From JABCPO02 sp963513115 (lineage in GTDB: Bacteria > Bacillota > Clostridia > TANB77 > CAG-508), in assembly GCA_963513115.1 (NCBI GenBank), contig CAUPPN010000019.1, positions 1 through 13,490 on the forward strand: a stretch of DNA of 13,490 bases, in the 5' to 3' direction. The notes beneath the pieces are model-generated. The model was not told the DNA's origin. It did no database searches and saw only the letters and a list, made by a program, of their open reading frames with translations. The translations under genes were made by a program, and so were the position numbers. Positions within the stretch are counted from its first letter, which is position 1, and every line of letters starts with the position of its first letter. This document shows, one piece after another, positions 1 through 8,567 of the stretch.

Positions 1-136
1 CTGATATAACTTTTCCTTCTAGCCTTTCAAATTTGTATGTTGTTTCTATTTCTCTATCTTTTATATCTACTTTAATAATCTCATATATTAAAGTTTTAAC
101 AGTTTCTTTTTCTGTTATTCTGAATGAATCATTCAT
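1..136 (-). CDS. 5' part of an unrecognised protein gene (45 codons visible)
   Basis: The minus strand opens with ATG at 136-134 and stays open to the window edge, so the 3' end is missing. The start is well supported: GGAGGA lies 5-6 bases upstream (complement of 142-147) and a good sigma-A promoter lies about 50 bp further up. The visible peptide begins MNDSFRITEKETVKTLIYEI and continues as a charged, Lys/Glu/Ile-rich stretch. It has no signal peptide or membrane segment in the part seen, so it is probably cytoplasmic. I do not recognise the family and assign no function. It is separated from the giant adhesin gene by that gene's terminator, so it is probably transcribed independently. Confidence 0.75.
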   Translation of the reverse strand, partial: MNDSFRITEKETVKTLIYEIIKVDIKDREIETTYKFERLEGKVIS

Positions 137-154
137 TTAAATCCTCCGTGTGTG

Positions 155-187
155 TAATTATACATATATAACACTTAATTATACATA
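155..187. repeat. two 12-bp direct repeats in the leader/promoter region
   Basis: TAATTATACATA occurs at 155-166 and again, identically, at 176-187. The copies are 21 bp apart start to start, about two turns of the helix. The second copy abuts the -10 box (189-194) and covers the expected transcription start. Such an arrangement is compatible with a tandem operator for a repressor. In DNA this AT-rich, chance duplication is also possible. Confidence 0.5.
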
Positions 188-188
188 A

Positions 189-217
189 ATTATATAAAAT
201 GCTCCATTTAAAGTCAA
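189..217 (-). promoter_or_regulatory. sigma-A type promoter for the gene starting at 136
   Basis: Read on the minus strand, TTGACT (complement of 212-217) is followed by exactly 17 bases and then a perfect TATAAT (complement of 189-194). The start of transcription would fall near 182, leaving a leader of about 45 bases before the ATG at 136. This is the best promoter match in the window. The assignment rests on sequence match alone. Confidence 0.75.
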
Positions 218-317
218 AAAGATTAATACAATTAATATATAACTTTATCCTATTTAACTACTTAAACAAGCTAAATGTTAAATAACCAATGTTAATGAGT
301 CTAAAGAAAAATAAACC

Positions 318-350
318 AAAAAGATAGCAGTATTACTGCTATCTTCTTTT
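318..350 (-). terminator. rho-independent terminator of the giant surface-protein gene
   Basis: GATAGCAG (323-330) and CTGCTATC (336-343) form a perfect 8-bp stem around a 5-base loop. On the minus strand the stem is followed by TTTTT (complement of 318-322). The flanking A and T runs extend the stem. It lies 22 bases past the TAA at 374-372. The plus strand also has a T-rich tail, so it could work in both directions, but no plus-strand gene needs it. Confidence 0.9.
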
Positions 351-371
351 CATTATCTATTTTAGAAACTA

Positions 372-3300
372 TTATTGTTTGTTTCTTCTAGGTTTCTTAC
401 TATTTCCAGATATACCTTGTGTAAGTATTGTTACTACCATTGCACCTGTTATTATAGTAATTATTAATGCTTGTTTTCTAGCTTTATCTTTTTGTCCTAA
501 ACCTGTAGGTGGTGATAATGTTACAAGTTCTGTTGATCCTGAATCATGTTCTCTTGTTGCTACTGCATATGTTCTTTCTTGTGGTGGTATTTGTCCTGAA
601 GTAACCGGATCATTTGGATCTTCTACTTCTTTATCACTTTCAGAATGTTCTGTAGTTTCATGTCCTGGGAATACTCCTCCTCCATTTTCATATGCCTTAT
701 CTAATTGTGGAGTTAAGTTTCCTGGTGTATCATTATCTCTTGTACCATTTCCATTATGGTATCCTGCAAGTTCAATAATATTTTCAAATCCTAAGTCATC
801 TTTATTAGCTTGTGATGATATTGTTCTTTGAACTTCAATTTGCCATTTTTTAATATATTTTGCGATTTCAGCATTTTCTGGGTCTTTTGAAAGTTCTGTA
901 AGATCTAATTCTAAAGGTTCATAATTATTACTCATATATGCTATTGGTGCAAGTTTCTTTGAATATTCTTTTATCAAATATACATTTGTTTTAACATTTG
1001 CATCTTTTTCTTTTCCTTCAGGTGCATTAGCTCTTTTTACTTTTCCAAGTGTTTCTTTAGAATTTGCAGGTATATTATTTGCTCCTATCGTAGTTATTTT
1101 ATTTAAGTCTGTTATATAATCTGTACCATTTATATCTGTATACTCAGCTTTATCATAATTCTTTTCGTTAACATTTTGTACTATTCCTATTAAGTCTTTC
1201 TTATCTGCTGGTATCCAGTCTTTATTTTTTTCTTCTGCTACATTTACTATTGCACTATTATCTACTAAATCAATTATCTCTCTTACCTCTGATTTAGCTA
1301 TTTCTTCAGTTGGGATTTCTTTACCATGTTGTTTTTCACCTTGTGCTCCTGCTATATTACCTTCTGTTGCATCATTATCTGAAATTGTATAATATGCTCT
1401 TCCTATGTACTTACCAATTCCAAATTCATCAGGATATGCTGTATGATTTAATATTCCAAGTCCCATATCTGGACCTTCTCTATATGTGCTTTCTTGTAAT
1501 TTGTTTCTTAATTCTTCAGTTGCAAGTTCTGGAAGTAATCTTCCATTTTCATCTCTTATCTTAAACTCTAGATCTTTTTCTCCTGCATTAAATGCATATA
1601 TTCCATAAGTTATATTAACAGTTGAATCTTGCATTAACGCTTCATCTATATTTATATATCTAAATCCTGTTCTTGGCTTTTCATCAAATGTTCCATCTGC
1701 CATTGCTTTTTTGTCTTCATAGCTTTCTCCGATTACTCCATTTGGATGTGTTGATCTATCTAATGACAATAAGTAATCTGATCCTGTAGAATGTGCTTCA
1801 TCTAATTCTCTAGATAATGTTATTTTTGTTTCTGGTTCTATTGTTTCACCATAAACATTTTTTCTTTCATTGCTTTTATCAAATTCAACATTAGCCTTAA
1901 CATTATATTTAGCGTCTATTTTAACATCACCATCTGTTGTTGTTAATTTGATGTTTTCTATTTCTTTTTGCATTACTAATTTTGTTTTTGGTCTTTCAAC
2001 AATTCCCATGTTTATATTCTTGATTCCATAGTCTAGTTTTACTTCTGGTTTATCTACTTCTTTATAATTTCCATCAACAGCATATAGGTCTTTATATTCT
2101 GCCATTATACTGTTTCCTTCTTTATTTTTAGCATCATCTCCAAATTTTTCATAATATTCAACACTGTAATTTAATTTTGGAGTTGTTGCTCTCATTGTTG
2201 ACATCTTATGTGCTATTTTTAATTTTTCTTCTTCATTAGCCTTAGCTCCAGCCAAACTATTTTGACTTGGATCTTCTGTATCTGCCATTATCATTGAAGG
2301 CTTTCTTCTAAATATATCTAATAATTGTACGTTTGCATTTTTAAATGTATCAAAATTATCTGTAACTTCTATTCTTCTTATTTCATCATCTCTTAAATAT
2401 GAATTTATTGGTAATTTATCTTTGTCTTTACTTATCCATGTTTTATTTAAATTATCTATATCACCTTCATCTTTAGGCCTAGCTTCGCCTTCAGCTCCTG
2501 TTGGTGTTCCACCTGTAGAATAGAACATTGTACTTTTGAAGTCTGCACCATTATAGTATTTTATATCTCTTTTATCTTCTTCATAATTAACTGTTTGTAT
2601 TAAATCTTCTGGCTTGATATCTTGAGTAAATCCTGACTCTTTTAATTTATGCATTATTGCAACTGAATTAATTCCTTGTGCTCTACCATCATTAAATATT
2701 GCTGTTCTTGCTTCTTTATTTGGGCTAGTATAATCCATTCTTACTGCAAAGTTTCCAGCTGGTATTCCTTCATACTTGTATGATCCATCCTCTCCTGTTT
2801 CAATATTTGACTCAAACTTTGTTAATCCTTTTAAATCAATTTCTATATTATCTTGCCTTATATCATTAGGCCAAATAAATGGAACATCAATATATGCAAT
2901 ATGTCCAACTTCTGTTGTTTCTACACCAGGTTTAAACGTTAAGTTTGGATTATTAAGTACCATTTCATTACTTTTTCTTAATGATACTCTTTCTTCAAGA
3001 GTAAGTGGCATTTTAGCTATACCTTTTTCATCATCTTTTTTGAATATTCCGTCACCTGTTGTAATTCCTCTATTATTTACAGTTCTTTTATCTTCCCAAA
3101 CTATTCCTTCTAGTGTTCTTTCTTTAGGTTCTTCTTTTGGAATCCTTAAATTTATTGTTGGAGCATTATCTGTATCATCTTCAAATGTTAATATTGTATT
3201 TTCATTATCAATATCTTTTAAATCAACATTATCTGGTGCAGAGTTTACGTCATATTTTGCTGATACCTTACCAGTTAGACAATCATATGATGTGAATTCT

Positions 3301-6300
3301 GTTATTTCACAAATATTTGCAAGTTCTCCAAGTCTTAAACTATCTGATAATCTTATTAATGATGGATTATCTTTTAATTCACCTAAACTTTCTTTTTCTT
3401 TTTCAGGTCTATCTATTAATTCTGTTAAATTCTTAACTCTATATGTTGTATATATATCTGCTACTTCATATGGATTTAAAACTATATCTTCTTTTGCTCT
3501 TTCACCTCTATGTCTTTCTGCTTCTAAACTTTCAGGTATTTGCATTGATGATTTAAAGTGATATTTTCCATTTGATTCTATATTATATGATTGAAGTGCC
3601 TTTACATCTTTTCCATTTATTTCTGGGACTTCCTTCTCATTTACTATATCTGCTGAATTTCCAGATATGCTTCCAATTTTCTTATATCTTGGCATTGGAA
3701 TTTGTATATCTTTTCTTTCAAGATCTACATTTGTTTTCTTTTCTTTATCTGATTTCTTTTCAACGCTTGCCTTTGGATCTATTTCTATAGACTTTTTAAT
3801 TTCTTTATCTACAAGTTGCATCTTATTTGAATGATAATCATCTATTCCAGATACTAGAACTGCATCCATTGAAGAATCGTTATACATTCTCATCTTATAT
3901 GTTATAAATACATCTAATTGTCTTGTATCATCATGATCTCCATTTGGTACACCATCTCTATTTGCTCTTGGTGCATCTAATTTATCTTTCTGTCTTTCTT
4001 CTTTAACTTCTTTATTTAATGCTTTGAATAAATCTTCATTAGAATTATACATTGTTGTTCTGTATATATAATCTGTCTTATATATATCTAATGCTTGTTG
4101 TATTTTCTTTTCGTCTCTTTCTTTTGCAAGTGGAATATCTATTGATGTTCCTTCACCTGCTTTTTTCTCTTCTTGTGTTAAATAATCTGTATATAAATCT
4201 GAATAAATATAATTATATGCTTTTTTATTAACTGTTATTAATGCATTTTGTAAGTCTTTTGTTATTCCTAAATTTACAGGTTGTCTTTTCTTTATACCTA
4301 AATTTAAATTTAACATATATTCATTAACTGCATAATATGTTCCTTTTGCATCTCCGAATTTTGCTGGTATTACTTTACTTACCTTTGTTTCATCATTTAA
4401 TATTCTTTCTTTTGCAGGTATTCTTACATGTAAATCTAATAATGTCGCATTCATTAAATGATCTAATATTTTATCACTTGCTTTTCCATCTTTATAGAAG
4501 TCTTTTGGATTAACTTCCTTGTATCTACTATTTACTCTTCTTACCTTTGCTACATTTGATGGTTCTTGTACAGTGTCTTTATCCATTTCATAATAGATAT
4601 CTCTTCCATCCATATTTACTAATTTGTCTATTGGTTGATCATCTGTTGTAACAGATGGTTTTGTTCTTCCTGTTGTATTACCATCTTCTTTCATAGGATC
4701 TTTTCCTGTCATTGTTGCATTTACATTATTAAATCTCTCTCTAACTAATGCATTTTCAAATGCCCAAGAACTATCATTATATAATCCTTTTTCCGGTGCG
4801 TTTGTACCTACAAGTCCCTTAATCCTATTTTTAACTTCTTCTGTAGTCATAGAAGTTTGATTATCATCTTTTTTCTGGAATGGAAGTACTGGTTCATACA
4901 TTAATCCGTCATAATCATACCTTACATCAAATGTTATAGCATAATTTTTAGAATCAATCTTTCCACCCATCTTGTTTATTTCATCTTTATTAAATCCGAT
5001 ATCATGGATATCATATGGTCCCCAACTTCCGTCTTCTTTTGTAAATATCTTATGAATTCCATCAACTTCTTCATTACTTTCTGGATCATATAATCTTGCA
5101 TATTGTCTGTTTAATATTTCTATTGGTAATCCATCTTTATCTATTTTTACAAAGTTTCTAAATACATGTACTGGTATATCTTTTTTAGGTTCATCTTGCT
5201 TTGATCCTTTTGGATTTATATAGTCAAATCCAACATGTTTTTTAGTATCATCAGGATTATCTCTCCATACTCTACCACCTATTGGAAATACCAAGTTAAA
5301 CATTGGATATTTTTCCGTTTCTTCTGGCTCAAAGTATAATTCAAGTTCACATTTTTCTAGCCATCTTATTGAAACTACAGATATTAATCTCTGTGTTGTG
5401 TGTTCATGGTCATCTGATTTAACTTCAATCCTTGTTGTAATTCCTCTAGCTGGATCTAATCCATTCATTATTGATTCTGGATCTAAGAAATCCAATTTTC
5501 TAGTTATTGTAACATTATTCTTAATTATTGCTTTTGAATCATATGTCCTTCTATATCCATTGGCTTTCATATAGTGGAATGTAAATCTTGCTTTACTTAT
5601 TTGTTTTAGTGCTGGGTCATAATCTATTTCAAAATAGAATGGTTCATTAGGTGCAGGTAATCCTTCCATTCCAGGATAATCTGCTATTTTTTGATTTCCA
5701 TTAACTAGTCCATTTTTTTCTCTTCCAATTTTTAATCTCCAACCTTTTACGTCTTGTAATCCCACTTCTTTATCTTTTATATTTTTTTCATTTTCTCTTG
5801 TAACTCTTACATTTTGTCCTTCATTTTTCAAATCAGATTTTGCTTTATTTGTTGGTTGATAAGTTACAGGTCCAAAGTCTAATTGTACATTAACTGCCCA
5901 GTAATTATTTGCTATTGAATTTTGATAATTAGACAAGAATGTATTTAATACTAATATATACTCTCTATATTCCTTATCTTCTTTTGTATAATTTGAAAAT
6001 TCTTTTTGTTTATATAAGTGTTCCCCTTTGAACTCTTGTAATTTTTTTAAGTATCTCATTTTAGGTTGGTAATATACTTCATCCATTATATATACATTTT
6101 CAAGGTCGAAATCACCTCCACCCCATATTTGATTCATTAATCTTATTCTTTGTTTTCCACCTTGTGGTTTCAATGTTGTTATTTCTTCTGTTCCATCTGA
6201 ATGTCTAACTCTTATTTTACCATTAGGATCTGGCTGTTCTGGTAAGAAGCTTCTTGTATTATCACCATATTTTCCACCTATTTTTCCATATCCTAATTCA

Positions 6301-8552
6301 TATAATTTTTGTTTTGTGTAATATGAAATCTTATCATACATTTTACATAATCTAAGCATTTCACTAGCATTATAGTTTTTTATCTCATATATATATTCAT
6401 CTGATAGTAAACTACCTGCAAAAATTCCTGTTTTTAAAGCTTGTTCTTGTATATTAAATGCTTCAATAGACTGTATAAGTAAATTCAAGCAATCTGTTTC
6501 TGCATTTGTAACCTTATCTTTTGCTTTTAAAGCTTCCTCAAATTCTTCTTTTGCTTCAATCAAATTACGTTTTGCATATGCAAATCTAGATTTTTTATCA
6601 TAACTATCATTTGCTGGCTCTATAAATCCATTTTCATATTTGTAACCAAATAATATATCTGCTCTTTTTTGTGCTACTTCATACTCTCTTTTTAATTTTT
6701 CAAGTTCTTCGTAATCTTTTGCTTTTTTAGAATTTTGTGGTAATCCAGTATGTTCGAAAGCATCTTCATATTTAACTTTGTAATTTGTACTTCCATCACT
6801 ATATATACCTTTTAATGATACATCAGTTAATGCACTAAAATAACTATATTTTTGATCTTTCTTATCTGTTTCTGTATTATATTTAGTTCCATCTAATACA
6901 TAATCCAATTTAAATGGTCCTACTAACCATTTTTGTCTTGTTGCATCAAAATGAACTTTAGTAGCTTTTTCTAGATCTTCATCTGCATCTGTTCCATCTG
7001 GTCCTAAAACTCTTGGCTCATATTTTATTTCTGGATTAGCAATTTTTATAGTTCTTGGTTGTTTTGTCGGTTCTGGTAGCTCATCATTTTTATTTACAAC
7101 TATAAATGGTCTTATTGGTGGGCCAAAGAATTTTTGCCTTTTCCTTTGAATTGTTGGATGTGTATTTTGAAATTCTATCATTTTATACCAATATCTTTTA
7201 AAATCCTGTCCTGCATAATATGTATTTTTACCATAATCAACAACACTTGCAATTTTTAATCCTTTTCCTATTTTGTCTATTTCAGGATCCATCCATATAG
7301 CTGCTTGTATTCCATTTTCAGCATTTTTACTTGTTTCTCCCATATAATGATCAGGTATCTGATATTTTGATTCATTTTGTTTTCTTTGTGCAAAAGAGCT
7401 AACATAAAACATTAAAGCAAAATTTTCTGGAGTAAATGCCATTTCAGTATTTCCAGTTATATATGTTCTAGCTTCAGATTGCATTCCTGCATTATCTAAA
7501 GATCTATCGTCTGGAAACCTATCCATTGCATCATTGTGTATTTTTGGTGTAATTGAACCACCTGCTTCAAATTCTTCTTTAATTCTTTTTACACCTTCTT
7601 TAACTGCATCTGCATATTCTTTTTTCTTCTGTTTTTTTACTTCTGCTGAATCTTCAACCGTAATTTCTTCTATATATACTCTATTTTCTGTTCCAATTAA
7701 TTCTACCCACTCACCAAGTTCATTTCGAACTAATTTTGGTATTTTGTTTCCATTTTTTTCTATATAATATACAGGTTTTCCCTTTTCTTCTACGACAGTT
7801 ATTTCTTCTTTATGAGAATATTCAGGCTCTTTTATCCCCATTTCTTCTAATTTATTTTTTATATCTGCTTCTGTTCCATAAGTACCATAGCTACCCAAAG
7901 TAAACTCTTTATCATTTCTATCACCTTGTGTTGCATCTTTTGCTGAAAGCATAATACGATTTGCTACATCTTCTGCATTCATATCAGTATAGCCATATGA
8001 ATCTTGTATTGCATGTATCAAGCTTTCTTTAGAGCTTCCTATAGTTGCAGGTAAAAGTACATTTCTTTCAATACAAAATACACCAGCATCCGCAAATAAA
8101 TCTTTCTCATTATAACCTACTATTTTAGCATTATCTATTTTTTCCATTCCACGTGGATCATACAATTTTCCTTCATTAACCATATATTTGGATGCTATAT
8201 CATCTGGATTAAACGCATTTTTATTAGGATCAATTTTTTGATCTGGTTGTGTGGAATCGTTTGTCTCCTTGTATAGCACATTATTTGCTTGGCTTTCTAA
8301 TATTTTTCTATTTTCACCTTCTGAAAAAAACTTGAATAATTCATTTCTAATTGTTGCATATCTTTTAGTTTCTTCACTTACATTTTTTCCAGGTTGTACT
8401 CCAGTTATTTGATTTCTTGCATATAGCCTAGTAAAGTCACCATTGTAGCTAACAGCATATATTAATTTGTTAAATACTGGTGATATTGCCATAATTAAAA
8501 ATATCAAACTTACTAATACAATTATCTGCTTTTTGTCTTTTTTCTTTTGCAA
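372..8552 (-). CDS. giant cell-wall-anchored adhesin-like protein with thioester domain and SdrD-B/Cna-B-like domains
   Basis: The product has 2726 residues. I start it at the TTG 8552-8550 because GAGGAGG sits 8 bases upstream; an in-frame TTG at 8573 adds seven residues but has no ribosome binding site, and no ATG is available. Residues about 10-27 are hydrophobic after a Lys-rich start, followed by an AVS cleavage site (33-35): a signal peptide. Then come a probable thioester domain (about 145-475; Cys160, Gln416), a Lys/Glu-rich helical, possibly coiled-coil, stretch (about 609-715), unrecognised beta-rich stalk, an SdrD-B-like domain (about 1090-1228), a duplicated module (1413-1441 and 2175-2203) and a second SdrD-B-like domain (about 1812-2013). 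The C-terminus has SPPTG (2680-2684), a hydrophobic segment (about 2695-2714) and a Lys/Arg tail. Such architecture fits a wall-linked adhesin fibre. The ligand is unknown. No frameshift is seen. Confidence 0.9.
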   Translation of the reverse strand: MQKKKDKKQIIVLVSLIFLIMAISPVFNKLIYAVSYNGDFTRLYARNQITGVQPGKNVSEETKRYATIRNELFKFFSEGENRKILESQANNVLYKETNDSTQPDQKIDPNKNAFNPDDIASKYMVNEGKLYDPRGMEKIDNAKIVGYNEKDLFADAGVFCIERNVLLPATIGSSKESLIHAIQDSYGYTDMNAEDVANRIMLSAKDATQGDRNDKEFTLGSYGTYGTEADIKNKLEEMGIKEPEYSHKEEITVVEEKGKPVYYIEKNGNKIPKLVRNELGEWVELIGTENRVYIEEITVEDSAEVKKQKKKEYADAVKEGVKRIKEEFEAGGSITPKIHNDAMDRFPDDRSLDNAGMQSEARTYITGNTEMAFTPENFALMFYVSSFAQRKQNESKYQIPDHYMGETSKNAENGIQAAIWMDPEIDKIGKGLKIASVVDYGKNTYYAGQDFKRYWYKMIEFQNTHPTIQRKRQKFFGPPIRPFIVVNKNDELPEPTKQPRTIKIANPEIKYEPRVLGPDGTDADEDLEKATKVHFDATRQKWLVGPFKLDYVLDGTKYNTETDKKDQKYSYFSALTDVSLKGIYSDGSTNYKVKYEDAFEHTGLPQNSKKAKDYEELEKLKREYEVAQKRADILFGYKYENGFIEPANDSYDKKSRFAYAKRNLIEAKEEFEEALKAKDKVTNAETDCLNLLIQSIEAFNIQEQALKTGIFAGSLLSDEYIYEIKNYNASEMLRLCKMYDKISYYTKQKLYELGYGKIGGKYGDNTRSFLPEQPDPNGKIRVRHSDGTEEITTLKPQGGKQRIRLMNQIWGGGDFDLENVYIMDEVYYQPKMRYLKKLQEFKGEHLYKQKEFSNYTKEDKEYREYILVLNTFLSNYQNSIANNYWAVNVQLDFGPVTYQPTNKAKSDLKNEGQNVRVTRENEKNIKDKEVGLQDVKGWRLKIGREKNGLVNGNQKIADYPGMEGLPAPNEPFYFEIDYDPALKQISKARFTFHYMKANGYRRTYDSKAIIKNNVTITRKLDFLDPESIMNGLDPARGITTRIEVKSDDHEHTTQRLISVVSIRWLEKCELELYFEPEETEKYPMFNLVFPIGGRVWRDNPDDTKKHVGFDYINPKGSKQDEPKKDIPVHVFRNFVKIDKDGLPIEILNRQYARLYDPESNEEVDGIHKIFTKEDGSWGPYDIHDIGFNKDEINKMGGKIDSKNYAITFDVRYDYDGLMYEPVLPFQKKDDNQTSMTTEEVKNRIKGLVGTNAPEKGLYNDSSWAFENALVRERFNNVNATMTGKDPMKEDGNTTGRTKPSVTTDDQPIDKLVNMDGRDIYYEMDKDTVQEPSNVAKVRRVNSRYKEVNPKDFYKDGKASDKILDHLMNATLLDLHVRIPAKERILNDETKVSKVIPAKFGDAKGTYYAVNEYMLNLNLGIKKRQPVNLGITKDLQNALITVNKKAYNYIYSDLYTDYLTQEEKKAGEGTSIDIPLAKERDEKKIQQALDIYKTDYIYRTTMYNSNEDLFKALNKEVKEERQKDKLDAPRANRDGVPNGDHDDTRQLDVFITYKMRMYNDSSMDAVLVSGIDDYHSNKMQLVDKEIKKSIEIDPKASVEKKSDKEKKTNVDLERKDIQIPMPRYKKIGSISGNSADIVNEKEVPEINGKDVKALQSYNIESNGKYHFKSSMQIPESLEAERHRGERAKEDIVLNPYEVADIYTTYRVKNLTELIDRPEKEKESLGELKDNPSLIRLSDSLRLGELANICEITEFTSYDCLTGKVSAKYDVNSAPDNVDLKDIDNENTILTFEDDTDNAPTINLRIPKEEPKERTLEGIVWEDKRTVNNRGITTGDGIFKKDDEKGIAKMPLTLEERVSLRKSNEMVLNNPNLTFKPGVETTEVGHIAYIDVPFIWPNDIRQDNIEIDLKGLTKFESNIETGEDGSYKYEGIPAGNFAVRMDYTSPNKEARTAIFNDGRAQGINSVAIMHKLKESGFTQDIKPEDLIQTVNYEEDKRDIKYYNGADFKSTMFYSTGGTPTGAEGEARPKDEGDIDNLNKTWISKDKDKLPINSYLRDDEIRRIEVTDNFDTFKNANVQLLDIFRRKPSMIMADTEDPSQNSLAGAKANEEEKLKIAHKMSTMRATTPKLNYSVEYYEKFGDDAKNKEGNSIMAEYKDLYAVDGNYKEVDKPEVKLDYGIKNINMGIVERPKTKLVMQKEIENIKLTTTDGDVKIDAKYNVKANVEFDKSNERKNVYGETIEPETKITLSRELDEAHSTGSDYLLSLDRSTHPNGVIGESYEDKKAMADGTFDEKPRTGFRYINIDEALMQDSTVNITYGIYAFNAGEKDLEFKIRDENGRLLPELATEELRNKLQESTYREGPDMGLGILNHTAYPDEFGIGKYIGRAYYTISDNDATEGNIAGAQGEKQHGKEIPTEEIAKSEVREIIDLVDNSAIVNVAEEKNKDWIPADKKDLIGIVQNVNEKNYDKAEYTDINGTDYITDLNKITTIGANNIPANSKETLGKVKRANAPEGKEKDANVKTNVYLIKEYSKKLAPIAYMSNNYEPLELDLTELSKDPENAEIAKYIKKWQIEVQRTISSQANKDDLGFENIIELAGYHNGNGTRDNDTPGNLTPQLDKAYENGGGVFPGHETTEHSESDKEVEDPNDPVTSGQIPPQERTYAVATREHDSGSTELVTLSPPTGLGQKDKARKQALIITIITGAMVVTILTQGISGNSKKPRRNKQ
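375..515 (-). other. C-terminal cell-wall sorting signal, SPPTG type
   Basis: SPPTG is encoded at 501-515. It is followed by a short polar segment, about 20 hydrophobic residues and the basic tail KKPRRNKQ. This is the three-part layout of a sortase substrate. The pentapeptide departs from LPXTG but fits the (S/P)PXTG form known for the Clostridioides difficile class B sortase. The Lys/Arg residues between the motif and the membrane segment are somewhat unusual. No sortase gene is in the window. Confidence 0.7.
1944..2030 (-). repeat. duplicated protein module, copy B
   Basis: Residues 2175-2203 include IKNINMGIVERPKTKL and KEIEN. This is the second copy of the module at 4230-4316. It follows the second SdrD-B-like domain, just as copy A follows the first, so the protein looks like a domain-plus-module unit duplicated once and then strongly diverged. 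Confidence 0.5.
2514..3119 (-). other. second SdrD-B/Cna-B-like domain, with an internal insertion
   Basis: Residues about 1812-2013 start LEGIVWEDKR, carry DEKGIAKMPLTLEE, then about 60 residues later the diagnostic TGEDGSYKYEGIPAGNF turn-and-strand, and end near YYNGADFKSTMFY. The start and end match the SdrD-B pattern, but the middle is longer than usual because of an extra segment around residues 1855-1912. This is a pattern match only. Confidence 0.55.
4230..4316 (-). repeat. duplicated protein module, copy A
   Basis: Residues 1413-1441 of the giant protein include LNLNLGIKKRQPVNL and KDLQN. They align without gaps to residues 2175-2203 (copy B, 1944-2030): 9 of 29 positions identical and many of the rest conservative, with a shared N-h-N-h-G-I-x-x-R core and a K-D/E-h-x-N end. 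About 110-140 residues later each copy has a strand of the form TY-x-h-x-h-x-N (1551-1558, 2315-2322), so the duplicated unit may be larger. Confidence 0.5.
4869..5285 (-). other. first SdrD-B/Cna-B-like domain of the giant protein
   Basis: Residues about 1090-1228 begin IGGRVWRDN and end with YDYDGLMYEPVLPF, with a central TKEDGSWGPYDI. The order G-x-V-W-x-D, then D-G-S/Y, then a Y-x-I-x-F strand and Y-D-G-x-x-Y, is typical of SdrD B-like domains that build stalks in Gram-positive adhesins. Whether it has an intramolecular isopeptide bond or binds calcium cannot be decided by eye. Confidence 0.55.
7134..8126 (-). other. probable thioester (TED-like) adhesin domain
   Basis: This covers about residues 143-473 of the giant protein. 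It contains the two short motifs expected of surface-protein thioester domains: an aromatic-Cys-hydrophobic motif, FCIER, with Cys160 at 8073-8075, and a hydrophobic-QxAIW motif, IQAAIW, with Gln416 at 7305-7307. In characterised domains of this kind the Cys and Gln side chains form an internal thioester that can react with host ligands. The N-terminal location, directly after the signal peptide, is the usual position. The Cys-Gln separation of 256 residues is long, implying an insertion. Family membership is judged from the motifs only. Confidence 0.6.
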
Positions 8553-8560
8553 AGCCTTTT

Positions 8561-8567
8561 CCTCCTC
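8561..8567 (-). promoter_or_regulatory. ribosome binding site that decides the TTG start at 8552
   Basis: The minus strand reads GAGGAGG here, 8 bases before TTG at 8552-8550. The site lies inside the coding sequence if the upstream TTG at 8573 is used, and the sequence before that TTG is only AT-rich. The downstream TTG is therefore the better start. Confidence 0.8.

Noticed and set aside
121..135. Perfect palindrome TGAATGA-A-TCATTCA at the start of the leftmost gene
   Set aside because: It lies in the first codons of a supported gene and is explained by coding sequence; I see no matching site elsewhere.
379..831. Plus-strand open frame of 150 codons
   Set aside because: It is antisense to the 3' end of the giant gene, where the minus-strand frame encodes a coherent SPPTG sorting signal.
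2776..3561. Plus-strand open frame of 261 codons, Ser-rich
   Set aside because: It is wholly antisense to the giant gene in a region of strong coding signal, has no convincing ribosome binding site, and its Ser/Leu/Phe-rich makeup is what the complement of Lys/Glu/Asp-rich coding gives.
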